From: Hyphomicrobiales bacterium
GTDB lineage: Bacteria > Pseudomonadota > Alphaproteobacteria > Rhizobiales > Rhizobiaceae
Assembly (NCBI GenBank): GCA_900472625.1
Contig: UCIT01000028.1
Coordinates: 1-64,000 of the forward strand
Direction: 5' to 3'
Length of the DNA stretch: 64,000 bases
Shown: positions 25,436-34,744 of the stretch, one piece after another
How positions within the stretch are numbered: position 1 is the first letter of the stretch
How the letters are laid out: each line of letters starts with the position of its first letter
Position numbers and translations under genes: made by a program
Notes under the pieces: generated by a model
The model's database searches: none
What the model was told of the DNA's origin: nothing
What the model saw: the letters and a program-made list of their open reading frames with translations, nothing else

Positions 25436-25870
25436 TCAGGCCTCCCGGTCGAAGGTCGCGCGCGCGGCGTCAACCGCTTTATGATTTTCGACAGCCCAGA
25501 TCCAGACGTTACAGAAGGCTGCACTGAGTGTCAGGCCGAGAGGCGAGAGACTATATTCGACCTTCGGTGGAACACAGGCATACAGTTTACGGACGACAAG
25601 TCCGTCTCGCTCCATCCGTCGCAGCGTCTGCGTCAGCATCTTCTGGCTAATGCCGCTGACATGGCGGGCGATCTCCGAGAAGCGCAGCGTACCCTCATCC
25701 CAAAGCGTGTCGAGAATGACGACGGTCCACTTGTCGGCGAAGCTCGAGATCATTTCGCGCACGAGCCCTTCAATGTTCGGATCAACATCCTGCGGGTAGT
25801 CGCGCGCTTTGTAGGTCTGCGCACGTCTGAGATCATCGGCGGAGTAGGAAGAGGCATGGGATTTTTTCAT
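25436..25870 (-). CDS. HxlR family transcriptional regulator
   Basis: A 144-residue winged-helix protein of the HxlR family. MISSFADKWTVVILDTLWDEGTLRFSEIARHVSGISQKMLTQ is split here as FADKWTVVILDTL and RFSEIARHVSGIS, the recognition core, and YSLSPLGLTLSAA is the family C-terminal signature. HxlR proteins answer to reactive electrophiles or quinones. It lies between the XdhC relic and a LysR relic on the other strand. It is intact, but its target gene is not obvious and may be lost. Confidence 0.88.
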   Translation of the reverse strand: MKKSHASSYSADDLRRAQTYKARDYPQDVDPNIEGLVREMISSFADKWTVVILDTLWDEGTLRFSEIARHVSGISQKMLTQTLRRMERDGLVVRKLYACVPPKVEYSLSPLGLTLSAAFCNVWIWAVENHKAVDAARATFDREA

Positions 25871-26005
25871 GCCTCGACCATAAATAAGAAACTAACGCAC
25901 TTAAAGAGACGATCTTCACTCCGTCGGACCCTAGCGGGTTTGGGTCACGAACGGACGTATGTTAGGCAGCGTCCATGAGCAAGGCCCGGTTTACCGGACC
26001 CTCGC

Positions 26006-26836
26006 GTCGCGTTCAGCCACGCTTTGCGAGCCACCGAGACGCGGCTGGGCGTGCGCCTAGTTGAGCGCACAGCAAGAAGCGTCCGCCTCACCGATGCCGG
26101 CTCGCAGCTCGCGGAACGGATCGGCCCCTCCATGGCAGCGATCAACGAAGCGGTTGACGAACTCTAGGACATGGCGACCCTCCCATCGGGCCGGGTGCGG
26201 GTGACGACAATGGAGTATGGTGTTCGGCTACTATTCGAGCGCGGCCTCGCGCAATTCTTAGATAGCTATCCTAAGATCGAGATCGAGCACTCGGTCGATA
26301 TGGCGCTTGTCGATCTTGTCGAGTCAAATTTTGATGTTGGAATTCGTTATCGCGGCGATGTACCCGGGGACATGGTCGCCATTCCTATTGGTTCGCCGGT
26401 GGCATTTGTTGCCGTCGCGTCGCCGGCCTATCTGGCGAAATCTTCACAACCTCAACGACCAGCTGACCTCTTGAAGCACCAGTGTATCCGTCAACGAATG
26501 GCTAGCGGCGCGAAACACCGGTGGTCCTTTCAAGACGGGGGGCGGAATGTGACGATTGACCCACCCGGTCGCCTCACCGTCGAAAGTATCAAGAGTACAG
26601 TCACGGCCGCAGTCCGAGGAGCGGGAATTGGATATCTGCCGCGGCACCACGCCGCCGACCTGATTACGTCAGGTACACTCATTGTTCTGCTTGATCGATT
26701 TTCATCCACCTTCGATGGCCACTGCTTGTATTACAAGGCTACCAAACAGCCGACGCAGGCATTCGCCGCCTTCATCGATTATATGCGCGGACGACATAAT
26801 GAGCGTGCTATAGGGAGCTGCCGGAATGTGAGGTGA
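26006..26836 (+). pseudogene. LysR family regulator, N-terminally truncated and broken by TAG
   Basis: From 26006 the frame reads VAFSHALRATETRLGVRLVERT and SVRLTDAGSQLAERIG, the second half of a LysR helix-turn-helix, then EAVDEL followed by TAG at 26165-26167, then LPSGRVRVTTMEYGVR and a full effector domain to 26836. The first about 30 residues of the DNA-binding domain are absent or out of frame. The ORF from 26171 alone would lack any DNA-binding domain, so this is a dead regulator. Confidence 0.8.
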
Positions 26837-26894
26837 ACCCTATGGGGGTAATCCACCTATATGAACGCAGTTCACCTAGCCTGATTATCAGTGC

Positions 26895-27480
26895 TTAGGC
26901 CAGAGGGCCAATCGTGCCTAAGGCATATAACAAACGAGCTTCTTGCCGCGCGACGATCCTCTCGAAAACGCCGGGATCGCTCGTCGCTTGCGATAGCACG
27001 ATTGCGCCTTGGATGCCTGACACCGTTTCCTCTGCGAGTTCACCGGCTTGCACCGCCGGGACGTTACCTGCTTCTAAGCATTGGGTTAGTGCCAAGATCC
27101 ACCGATAGAAATAGCCCGTGATCGCAGCTGAGAAGGCGCTACTGGAAGCGCCCAAGTTGGCCGACTAAACAGGCTTTTGCTCCGGAATGAAAATTGGCCG
27201 TCACCTCCTTAAGCATATGAGGGACCGCTTCTTCGGGATTTCGGGCTCTTTCAAGCGGCAGGAAAATCCTGCTCTCGAACCAGCTCTCAATGTGGGCGAG
27301 GACTGCCTGCAACATTTCATCTTTCCCGCCTGGAAAGAAGTTGTAGAGGCTCCCTTTGCCAAGGCCGGTCGCGGTGGAAACCGCCGACAAGCTGGCTCCT
27401 TCGAAACCATGCTGGCGAAATACCTCTGCCAAGGCCGGTACAGCCTGAGCACGATCAGTTATGGCTCGTTTCGCGTTCAA
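26895..27480 (-). pseudogene. TetR/AcrR family regulator split by a frameshift
   Basis: The N-terminal part (27480 down to about 27150) is a normal TetR helix-turn-helix, FRQHGFEGASLSAVSTATGLG then GSLYNFFPGGKDEML, ending KACLVGQLGRFQ and a stop. The C-terminal part continues in the neighbouring frame as LGASSSAFSAAITGYFYRW and on to the stop at 26895. A single indel in the CAACTTGGGCG stretch near 27150 explains both. Restored length would be about 190 residues, normal for the family. Confidence 0.8.
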
Positions 27481-27689
27481 AGCCCTAGGTCACTCAACGG
27501 AGGATGGTTGTCACGCCGACGACTGAGTTGCCCATAGAGCTTGCGCTCGCCCTCAGCAATTGGAAAATTGGAAGATCATTTATCGAAGCTAATCGCCGTG
27601 ACATCAAACCGGTCTGGTCAAACTCCCAGTTCTCGTTTTCTTAGAAGCTGGATGGGGGAGCGGCGGGCGGGACATGACCTCCAACGATA

Positions 27690-28283
27690 GTTGTACCGAT
27701 CAGTGGCGGCAAAGCCATCGCGCCTCACTTCCGAGCAAATCTCGGCGGAGCACTCATAATCGACAAGCGGCGTAATGGCCTTTTCGGCCTACGCGCAACC
27801 AAGTTTGCGGTGGAAGGATTGTCTGAGGGCTGTGGCACGAGCTGGGCAGGTTGGGTCAAAATCGTGGAGCCCGGACTAACCAAGACGGACTTCGCAAGCC
27901 GATCCATTGAGGTTCTCGATTATTCAGCGCTGCCTGACTATGCGCCCATGATGGAGGCGATCAACACCACACGTGAACGAAACGCTCGGCGTGCAAGCAC
28001 ACCTGAGGCGGTTGCGGACATGACTTTCGAAGCCGCGAATGACCCAAGCGACAGTCTCCGCTATCTCGTGGGCGCGGACGTAAAGCAGCTCTGGCGGTTG
28101 CGTCGGTGGCTTGGGGACCAAACGCAAATTCGCATCCTACGTCGCCTCTTCAAAGCGCTGATCAGGAGAGTAAATCATGCAGGCGTAGTGGTTCTTCTTT
28201 CAATATTGATAAGAATCTCGGTCATACGCAGCGCTACTCAAGCCGGATCAACGCCAAACCGCCTGATCCGTCGCCTTAAATGA
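27690..28283 (+). pseudogene. C-terminal remnant of a short-chain dehydrogenase
   Basis: The frame carries KAIAPHFRANLGGALIIDKR and then RATKFAVEGLSEG, the region around the SDR catalytic Lys, followed by WVKIVEPGLTKTDFASRS and a C-terminal tail. The cofactor-binding half is missing, and the Ser/Tyr part of the active site has been replaced by unrelated sequence. It is opposite the TetR relic and may have been its target. Confidence 0.65.
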
Positions 28284-28292
28284 ATGTCACAG

Positions 28293-28766
28293 TCAAAGTC
28301 TAGACAATCGCTGATGTATGAGAGCGAGAATCTCACGCGCGAAATCCATCTCCTCTGGCGCTATCCCGGCTGCTGCATAACGGGCGCATTGGTTTTGAAC
28401 TGCTTGTATTGACGACAAAGCTGCTACTCCCTCGGGAGATAACTCAAGAAGCTTTGCGCGGCGGTGCGCTGGATTGGGACTGTAGCGACACAAGCCATCC
28501 TCTACCAAAAGATCAGCAACACGCTGGACACTCTGGCGCGTGTGTCCAAGGTATCCTGCTATCGCGGCAACAGATGCGGGATTATTCTCAATTATACTCA
28601 GAACTTGGGTGCGAGCGAATGTCTGGCCCGCTGGCTTAGCAGATGCGTTCCCTACCGCCTCCAACAGCGCGGCGGTTTGAGCGATCTGGTCGATCAAAGC
28701 GGTATAGGCGCGGCACGCCGCTTCGGGATTGACAGCATGCTGTCGTTTCTCTATATCGTTCTTCAT
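28293..28766 (-). CDS. MarR family transcriptional regulator
   Basis: A 157-residue MarR protein. The winged helix reads TQVLSIIENNPASVAAIAGYLG and HTRQSVQRVADLLVEDGLCR, with the wing in NPAHRRAKLLELSPEG. Two palindromes, GACAGCATGCTGTC at 28731-28744 and TGACAGCATACTGTCA at 28766-28781, overlap its first codons and its start. It is divergent from the ABM-Dabb gene pair, which it probably represses together with itself. Confidence 0.9.
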   Translation of the reverse strand: MKNDIEKRQHAVNPEAACRAYTALIDQIAQTAALLEAVGNASAKPAGQTFARTQVLSIIENNPASVAAIAGYLGHTRQSVQRVADLLVEDGLCRYSPNPAHRRAKLLELSPEGVAALSSIQAVQNQCARYAAAGIAPEEMDFAREILALIHQRLSRL

Positions 28767-28781
28767 GACAGCATACTGTCA
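28731..28781. promoter_or_regulatory. Twin MarR operators
   Basis: GACAGCATGCTGTC (28731-28744) is a perfect 14-bp palindrome. TGACAGCATACTGTCA (28766-28781) is the same motif with a CATA core. Their centres are 36 bp apart. The downstream one overlaps the MarR start codon, and the divergent gene begins at 28820. Confidence 0.7.
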
Positions 28782-28819
28782 TTTATGTTTTAGCTTCGCA
28801 ATGCCCTGAGGGATTTAAC

Positions 28820-29239
28820 ATGTCCGACTTTGAGAATTTCGCTCCCATAGCCTTTGAAGAGGTAGATCCGAGTGTTCCCTATGAAAGCCAGCTTCGATCC
28901 GGTTATAGAGGTGAGGTCACCCTGATAGGGACCTATGTCTTTGCAACTGATGTAGCCCTTGAAGGGTTTCTGACGACCTTTCCCGCACATGCCGATTTCA
29001 TGAAAAGCAAACCGGGCTTCCAGTCTGCGCAACTCCATCGAGGAATTGATGGAGCAAGGGTGTTGATTATCTACGCAGACTGGGACTCTCCCGCCGCTTT
29101 CCACGCAGCCTTCGCGGCAGAGGAAGCCCTACTTGCGGAGCGTCAGGCGAAACATATCCAAAACAACCCAAGCACACCTCCAGCTATCATCGGCCGGCGT
29201 GTGCTGGTCGAAAAGATTTTCGAGAGATATTCATTATGA
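28820..29239 (+). CDS. Antibiotic biosynthesis monooxygenase (ABM) domain protein
   Basis: A 139-residue protein. Residues about 30-115 form a ferredoxin-like ABM domain: VTLIGTYVFATDVALEGFLTT, KSKPGFQSAQLHRGIDG and VLIIYADWDSPAAFHAAFA follow the family pattern. Such small proteins oxidise or bind quinol-type compounds, sometimes only as sensors. The stop overlaps the start of the Dabb gene (ATGA). Control by the divergent MarR protein is likely. Confidence 0.75.
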   Translation: MSDFENFAPIAFEEVDPSVPYESQLRSGYRGEVTLIGTYVFATDVALEGFLTTFPAHADFMKSKPGFQSAQLHRGIDGARVLIIYADWDSPAAFHAAFAAEEALLAERQAKHIQNNPSTPPAIIGRRVLVEKIFERYSL

Positions 29240-29535
29240 AAATCCATCATGTCGTCAGTCTCTGGCTGGAAGATAACTCCTCGGAGGTTCATCGGGAATT
29301 GGCAAAAGCTGCTAATCAACTAAGAAACATTCCAGGTGTGCTTTCAGCGGGTTTCGGAGCAACCATAGATGTTAGCAACCACAACGCACCTCAAGCGGCA
29401 TTGTTTATTATCTTTGAATCACCAGAATCACGCGATCACTATATGCCCCATCCCCTGCACAAACGCATGATCGCGGCTGTCCAAAAACGTGCCACGCGCG
29501 TCGAACCACTTTTCGTTCAGGATATCCTCAATTAG
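29236..29535 (+). CDS. Dabb (stress-responsive A/B barrel) domain protein
   Basis: A 99-residue single-domain protein. It starts MKIHHVVSLWLED, where HHVV is the Dabb signature, and has IPGVLSAGFGATID and YMPHPLHKRMIAAVQK, the end of the dimeric alpha/beta barrel. It is coupled to the ABM gene by ATGA. Two related ferredoxin-like folds in one operon suggest a joint task on a small aromatic or quinone. No substrate can be named. Confidence 0.75.
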   Translation: MKIHHVVSLWLEDNSSEVHRELAKAANQLRNIPGVLSAGFGATIDVSNHNAPQAALFIIFESPESRDHYMPHPLHKRMIAAVQKRATRVEPLFVQDILN

Positions 29536-29720
29536 GACACTCGCCTGGACGGGATCAATGCCGCCGCGCAAGCTCGCAAAATCACTCTCGGTTGCACTCC
29601 GCTGGAACAGCGGAGACATCAATGGAAGGCTGCGACATTCGCCAGTCCGAACAGGAGAAAGCTGAGCTTCGCGAGGAACGGTTTGTCTCGAACTAATGCA
29701 TCGGGCGTAGCCGAGCGGTT

Positions 29721-31045
29721 GTAAGCGCCGTCTCCGCCCCATTGGATTGGCTGTATTTTGAGGCTTGCTGGGTGTGCGAGAAGGTTTCCAGGATTATCTG
29801 GAGATTTGCGTGGCAGATGATAGATTTGTTGGTCGCTACGATGATCTCAGCCTGTCTCCGGACCGTCCGCCAGAGGTTGTCAAAGCCTTTGCGGCGATGC
29901 AGTTAGAGCTATCGGTCGAGCTCGCTGCACGTCAGCATGAGCAGGCTGTGATGGCCGAAAAGGACGCGTTCATCTCCGAGTTGAAGGAACTGATCGAGAA
30001 GCTTGAGGGGCATGTTCACGACTATCGGCGCACGAAGTTCGGGCCGAAAACGGAAAAGCTAGATCCGGCGCAGATGGAACTGGCGCTGGAAGATATTGAA
30101 ACGGCGATCGCCGAACACAGGCGCGGATCGCCGCCGTCGAGAAAAAGATCGAAGCCAGCACATCCGATCCGGAAAAGGCCGCTCCTCGCAAGGAGCGGAA
30201 GGCCCGTGCACTAGCCGAACACCTGCCGCGGGTCGAGCGCGTGATCGAGCCCGAGAGCATCGCTTGTCCCTGCGTTGCGGCAACATGGTCCGGATCGGGG
30301 AGGACCGGACGGAACGGCTCGACCGCGTCCCGGCGCGCTACGAGGTGATCGTCACGATCCGCCCGAAACACGCATGTCCTAAGGGTCGAACGGGCGTCGT
30401 CCAGGCCAGAGCGCCGGCGCACCTCCCGGAAGGAAGCTGGCCGACCGAAGCACTACTGGCGGAGATTGCCGTCTCCAAGCATTCCGAACATATGCCGCTG
30501 AACCGACAGGCTGAAGTCATCGCGCGACACGGGGTGCCGATCGACCGCACGGTGCTGGCCGATTGGATGGGGCGCACGGGCAGCGAAATAGCACCGGTGG
30601 TCGACCACATGGCCAAACGGCTGCTGTGGAAAAGTACGCGGCTCTATGTCGATGAGACAACAGCTCGGTTCTTGATCCGGGACGAGGCAAGACGAAGACC
30701 GGTTATCTCTGGGCCGTGTTGCATGACGACCGCGGCTGAAATGGCTCCGCGCCGCCGGGCGTGGTGTTCCATTACCGGCCCGGGCGTAAAGGCGAATATG
30801 CCGTTGAAATCCTCGACGGGTTCAACGGGACAATCTAGGTGGATGCCTACGGTGGCTATTCGCACCTCGCCACGTCGGACCGGATGGGTGGCGTTCCCTT
30901 GTCACTGGCTTTCTGTTGGGCACATCTATGGATGCCCCCGACTTTGCAAGGCCAAAAAGCATAGTTGGCGAACCTGCGGCTGCGGTCATCTATTCGGCCT
31001 CTACAGGGAGCCGCACCCTGCGACCCACGGCCTTGATGGTTGATC
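29721..31045 (+). mobile_element. Decayed IS66-family element with transposase (tnpC) relic
   Basis: The left end GTAAGCGCCGTCTCCGCC at 29721 matches the GTAAGCG terminal repeat of IS66 elements; I see no matching right end. The transposase starts near 29765 with a coiled-coil region (VMAEKDAFISELKELIEKLEG) and RTKFGPKTEKLDPAQ. It then needs frameshifts near 30115, 30270 and 30670 and contains TGA (30737-30739, for Trp) and TAG (30836-30838, for Gln in GTIQVDAYGG). YVDETT of the catalytic domain is still visible. It is not mobile by itself. Confidence 0.85.
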
Positions 31046-31162
31046 CATAAACCAGCTCCCAATCACGCGACGCGAACTCATGGTTCGATGCGCCCAACGG
31101 GCTCTGCTGGTTCCCGGTTAGCCCGGCTTTGCCATCATTTGCCTTCTATCCTCGCAACCACA

Positions 31163-31180
31163 TCGATCCGATCGGATCGA
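31163..31180. repeat. Perfect 18-bp palindrome
   Basis: TCGATCCGATCGGATCGA is fully self-complementary. It lies between the IS66 relic and the IS110 transposase fragment and may be the insertion boundary or chance. Confidence 0.5.
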
Positions 31181-31189
31181 ATTCGGCGA

Positions 31190-31543
31190 TTACGCTGTTC
31201 TCATTATTGCGCCTTCTCGTGGGTGCCCATAGGTCCCGCCAAACCTCAGCATGCGAGCGGTTTTGTTGGCAACCGCAACCGCCGCAACATTGGCAGGATG
31301 ACGATCCCTTAGCTTCGCAAGCCAGGGCGAGGACCGACCACGCCACCGCATGATAGATCGGCTACCATGGATCAACAGCCTCCGCAGATAATCGTCGCCA
31401 CGTTTGCTGATGCCTCCAAGGCTATCCTTGCCTCCGGTAGAGTGCTGCCTCGGGACAAGCCCAAACCAGGCGGCTAAACGGCGGCCAGATTTAAAGTCGG
31501 ATCGTTCTCTCATGGAGGATACCAATGCTATCGCCGTCACCAC
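31190..31543 (-). pseudogene. IS110-family transposase, C-terminal fragment
   Basis: The 117-residue frame holds the transposase_20 domain: FKSGRRLAAWFGLVPRQHST, GGKDSLGGISKRGDDYLRRLL and VAAVAVANKTARM are typical of IS110/IS116 enzymes. The N-terminal DEDD catalytic domain is missing and the end is scrambled after KTARM. Fragment only. Confidence 0.8.
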
Positions 31544-31868
31544 ACCGTGCGCCGGTCAGATCTCTCCCAGATCTTACGATTTGATGCATCGGCAGTGACT
31601 TGTTCGCGGGCATCCGCGCCCGGCTGATCATATGAGGCATGTGTCTGATCGTATTGCGCGGGATTGGCGGGCAATCGATCGACCCCTCTTCGATAGAGAG
31701 ACGGGCGTACAGGGGCAGCTGCGGAAATAGCGGCGCCACAGCGAAACGTTTCAGGTGCTTTGTCCGAATAGGCTTCAGACAAATCTTTTGAAACGCGCGT
31801 TCCATGCAAGACACTTGAGCCAACGTAGCGATGATCTCGGTGCAGGTAATAGCACAAGGATCACGCCC
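31544..31868. other. Intergenic stretch without a recognisable gene
   Basis: Open frames on the minus strand here do not resemble any family I know. The region lies between the IS110 fragment and the deacylase gene and probably contains its promoter. I see no clear promoter motif. Confidence 0.4.
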
Positions 31869-32876
31869 ATGAGCACAATCACATCATCAATCTCTTTAGA
31901 TGAAATCGGAGCAAGGTTCGGGTATCTTCGAATCCCCCACTCTGTACACGATTCCGCCTACGGGCACATTCGCATTCCCATTGCCGTCAAAAGGCAGGGC
32001 GAAGGACCCACAATTCTCCTGGTCGCAGGTGTTCATGGTGATGAATACGAAGGACCTTTGGCGCTCTATAGTCTCATGGGCGAACTCGAGTCGCTCGATA
32101 TTCACGGTCGGTTGATTGTTCTTCCTTCGGTCAATCATCCCGCTTTCACAGCGGCCACGCGCTGCTCACCGATCGATAGTCTCAATCTCAACCGCAGTTT
32201 TCCGGGCGCCGAGCACGGAAGCGTGACGCAGAAAATTGCCGACTATATTGCGAACGAATTGCTCAGCCGGGCAGATTATGCGATCGATATGCACTCCGGC
32301 GGTTCATCTCTACAATACCTTCCGCTACTCTTGGCACCCACTTGGTCGGACGCTTCAAAACGTTCCACGATCGCTGGCCTCGTTGAGGCTTTCGGCTCGC
32401 CACTCGTCGGCCACTTCGACAGTCTCAAGGCGCTCGACGGAGGAGACAGCGTCTTTGGCAATGTGGCAGACAGGCAGAATTGCCATTTCCTAACCGGGGA
32501 ATTCGGAGGTGGCTCAACGGTGAACTTGGATGGTCTGCGGATTCTCAGTGGTGGTCTACGACGGGTTTTTCGCCATATCGGGCTAACCAAAGGCGAGATT
32601 GGGGAGCCAAGCCAGCATCACACGACGCGTCATTTAAATCTGCACGACCCCGACCTTTTCGCTTTCTCTCCCGTCCACGGGATATTTCAGCCGGAGTATA
32701 AGTTGGGCGCCGAACTCGCTCCCGGTGCGCTGGCCGGGAGAATTTTCGACATGACGCAGCCGTGGCTACCTCCGGTGGAGATACGGTTCAAGGCCGGCGG
32801 GCTGGCGGTTTGTATTCGCACGTTCGCAGTGGTCAAGCCGGGCGACTGCCTCGGTCACTTGGCAAGCGATCTTTGA
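31869..32876 (+). CDS. Succinylglutamate desuccinylase/aspartoacylase family deacylase
   Basis: A 335-residue M14-like zinc enzyme. The zinc ligands are in GVHGDEYEGP (His and Glu) and in DMHSGGSS (His), and NLNRSFPG supplies the substrate-binding Arg. The C-terminal beta domain (about 255-335) is present. Members remove acyl groups from N-acyl amino acids, for example N-acetyl-diaminobutyrate in DoeB; the exact substrate is open. The ATG at 31869 is preferred, since the longer frame upstream overlaps a non-coding stretch. Confidence 0.85.
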   Translation: MSTITSSISLDEIGARFGYLRIPHSVHDSAYGHIRIPIAVKRQGEGPTILLVAGVHGDEYEGPLALYSLMGELESLDIHGRLIVLPSVNHPAFTAATRCSPIDSLNLNRSFPGAEHGSVTQKIADYIANELLSRADYAIDMHSGGSSLQYLPLLLAPTWSDASKRSTIAGLVEAFGSPLVGHFDSLKALDGGDSVFGNVADRQNCHFLTGEFGGGSTVNLDGLRILSGGLRRVFRHIGLTKGEIGEPSQHHTTRHLNLHDPDLFAFSPVHGIFQPEYKLGAELAPGALAGRIFDMTQPWLPPVEIRFKAGGLAVCIRTFAVVKPGDCLGHLASDL

Positions 32877-32959
32877 ACGATTTTCTCAGGATGTGTCCGT
32901 AGGGCGTCCTTGGGCAGCGCTGTGATGCCGTTTGATATCATCAAAATAAGGAACGTGCA

Positions 32960-33736
32960 GTGAGTGAGTCTTATCGAAGTGGTGCGGTAACCCGAATGGC
33001 AGAACTCGTTTTTCCCGGCGATACGAACCATCACGGGACCCTGTTTGGGGGTAAGGGTTTCTCGCTTATGGACCGTGCAGCGTTTATCGCAGCAACCCGT
33101 CACGGACGCGCGCCGTTCGTGACGGCTTCCTGCGATCGGGTGGATTATAGCGCCCCAGCTCGCCTCGGGAACATTGTTGAACTAACAGCTGAGATTAGGC
33201 GGGTTGGCAGAACGTCTCTCTCTGTGGAGGTCACGATGATAGCAGAGGATTTTCTCCGCAACACGCGGCTGACGTGTACGCGCGGAACTTTCACCATGGT
33301 CGCTCGGCCTGACGGGCTCGATCCTGAGTGGCGTCTTCCGCCAATGAGGCCCCTAGAAGTCGGGAACGAGAGCGATCTGCAGCTTGCCGATATCGTTTTT
33401 GCAGACCAAGCAAACCATCATGGAAACCTATTCGGCGGCGTTGCAATCGCTCAGATGACCAAGGCCGCATTTATTGTTGCGAGCCGAAAGAGTCGCTGCA
33501 TTACGGTGCTTGCTTCCTCAAACAAGATTGCCTTCAAGGCAGCGGTTCCAGTCGGCTCAATCGTTGAAACGACATCCAAGATATCGGCGATTGGAAGATC
33601 TTCGATAACCGTCGAGACCGATTTGTGGTCGGAGGCTCTCAATCGCGAAGATAGACGGCTGACTGCGTCGGCTAGCTTTGTGATGGTCGCCGTCGATGCG
33701 AATGGAAGGCCTGTTCCGATTGACCGCCAAACTTGA
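32960..33736 (+). CDS. Acyl-CoA thioesterase with two hotdog domains
   Basis: A 258-residue protein made of two tandem hotdog domains (about 8-115 and 138-245). Each carries the NHHG.LFGG motif (DTNHHGTLFGGKGFSLMD and DQANHHGNLFGGVAIAQMT), the active-site helix of the acyl-CoA hydrolase family. It starts with GTG at 32960, after AAGGA. It would release free acid and CoA from an acyl-CoA. It follows the deacylase by 83 bp on the same strand. Confidence 0.85.
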   Translation: MSESYRSGAVTRMAELVFPGDTNHHGTLFGGKGFSLMDRAAFIAATRHGRAPFVTASCDRVDYSAPARLGNIVELTAEIRRVGRTSLSVEVTMIAEDFLRNTRLTCTRGTFTMVARPDGLDPEWRLPPMRPLEVGNESDLQLADIVFADQANHHGNLFGGVAIAQMTKAAFIVASRKSRCITVLASSNKIAFKAAVPVGSIVETTSKISAIGRSSITVETDLWSEALNREDRRLTASASFVMVAVDANGRPVPIDRQT

Positions 33737-33925
33737 GCAGCGCTGTTGGCATAGAGCCGCCACGGAACAAGCTAGTGGTTCTGTTTTCGATGATGGTGAA
33801 CGAAACCGCTCGATAGCCGCACAGTCCCGCTGTACTTTGCGCTTACGCTCTCGCCGTCGCGCGCCGTATGGTACGCCAGGCCGTGGCTTATTAGGGTGTG
33901 GGTGCGAGCCGAGCTCTTGGGGCGG

Positions 33926-34573
33926 TCAACTAACCGTTGCCCAGGCATGCCTGAACAAGCCCGGGGTCAGTCCCGCCATCCGTACAAACTCCCGTGTAAA
34001 ATGGGCCTGGTCAAAGAACCCAGCATCCAAGGCAGCATCGACCACCGGACTCTGCTCCTTCAGAAGCGTCTTAGCCTTGTGAATGGCGAGCAATACATGG
34101 AAATTGTGGACGCTCGTACCAACGTCGGAACGGAAGATGCGCGCAAGATGGCCGGCCGAAACAGCACAACCCGCTGCAACGCTTGCGAGATCTGTTTGCA
34201 ACGTGTGTCTGGCTGATAATTGATTTGTGACGCGCGCGACAATCGGTCCACCAACCTCATCCCAGATAATCTCGGCCCCCAAATAGAACTCCGAGCGAAA
34301 GGCCCAACCCTCGACATCCAGAGGCTCGAACCTATGCAAAGTACCAGCTGGGATCAGGACAGTGTCGCCCGCTTCGACGTCTGTTGAGCCCGATGCAATT
34401 CGCAGTCGCGCTCGGCCCTTCGTAATATGCGCGAGCTCATTGCCGAGATGGTAGTGTACTCTGAAATGCCAGGCGTGTCGATCACCCTCGATCACTTCGA
34501 TCTTCTTGCCGTCCACAAGTCGAACCTGGAATGTCGTTCGAAATCTACTCGATGCGGCAGTCAACGATGTCAC
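33926..34573 (-). CDS. AraC family transcriptional regulator with cupin sensor
   Basis: A 215-residue regulator. The N-terminal cupin (about 15-95) contains HYHLGNELAHITKGRARLRI and GDTVLIPAGTLHRF. The C-terminal double helix-turn-helix (about 115-212) contains AVSAGHLARIFRSDVGTS and AGFFDQAHFTREFVRMAGL. It is short for the family but complete. It is divergent from the DUF3100 gene, its probable target, with about 170 bp between the starts. Confidence 0.88.
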   Translation of the reverse strand: MTSLTAASSRFRTTFQVRLVDGKKIEVIEGDRHAWHFRVHYHLGNELAHITKGRARLRIASGSTDVEAGDTVLIPAGTLHRFEPLDVEGWAFRSEFYLGAEIIWDEVGGPIVARVTNQLSARHTLQTDLASVAAGCAVSAGHLARIFRSDVGTSVHNFHVLLAIHKAKTLLKEQSPVVDAALDAGFFDQAHFTREFVRMAGLTPGLFRHAWATVS

Positions 34574-34744
34574 TCCTCAAGACACTGATCGCCTCGTCAG
34601 AATAGCACGGACGAATGGCCGGCGTGAACAAGAAACAGGTCATTTCCATCCAAGACGGACTCGTGCCGCCAAGTCAAACTTCGATCCTTCAAGAGCCGTG
34701 AGAAACGGCCCGTTTTCAATAAATAATTGATAGAGGGAACGACG

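Noticed and set aside
19305..30838. TAG read as glutamine (recoding) in this replicon
   Set aside because: Several intact genes end in TAG directly before a following gene, and the same regions carry frameshifts and deletions, so simple decay explains the stops.
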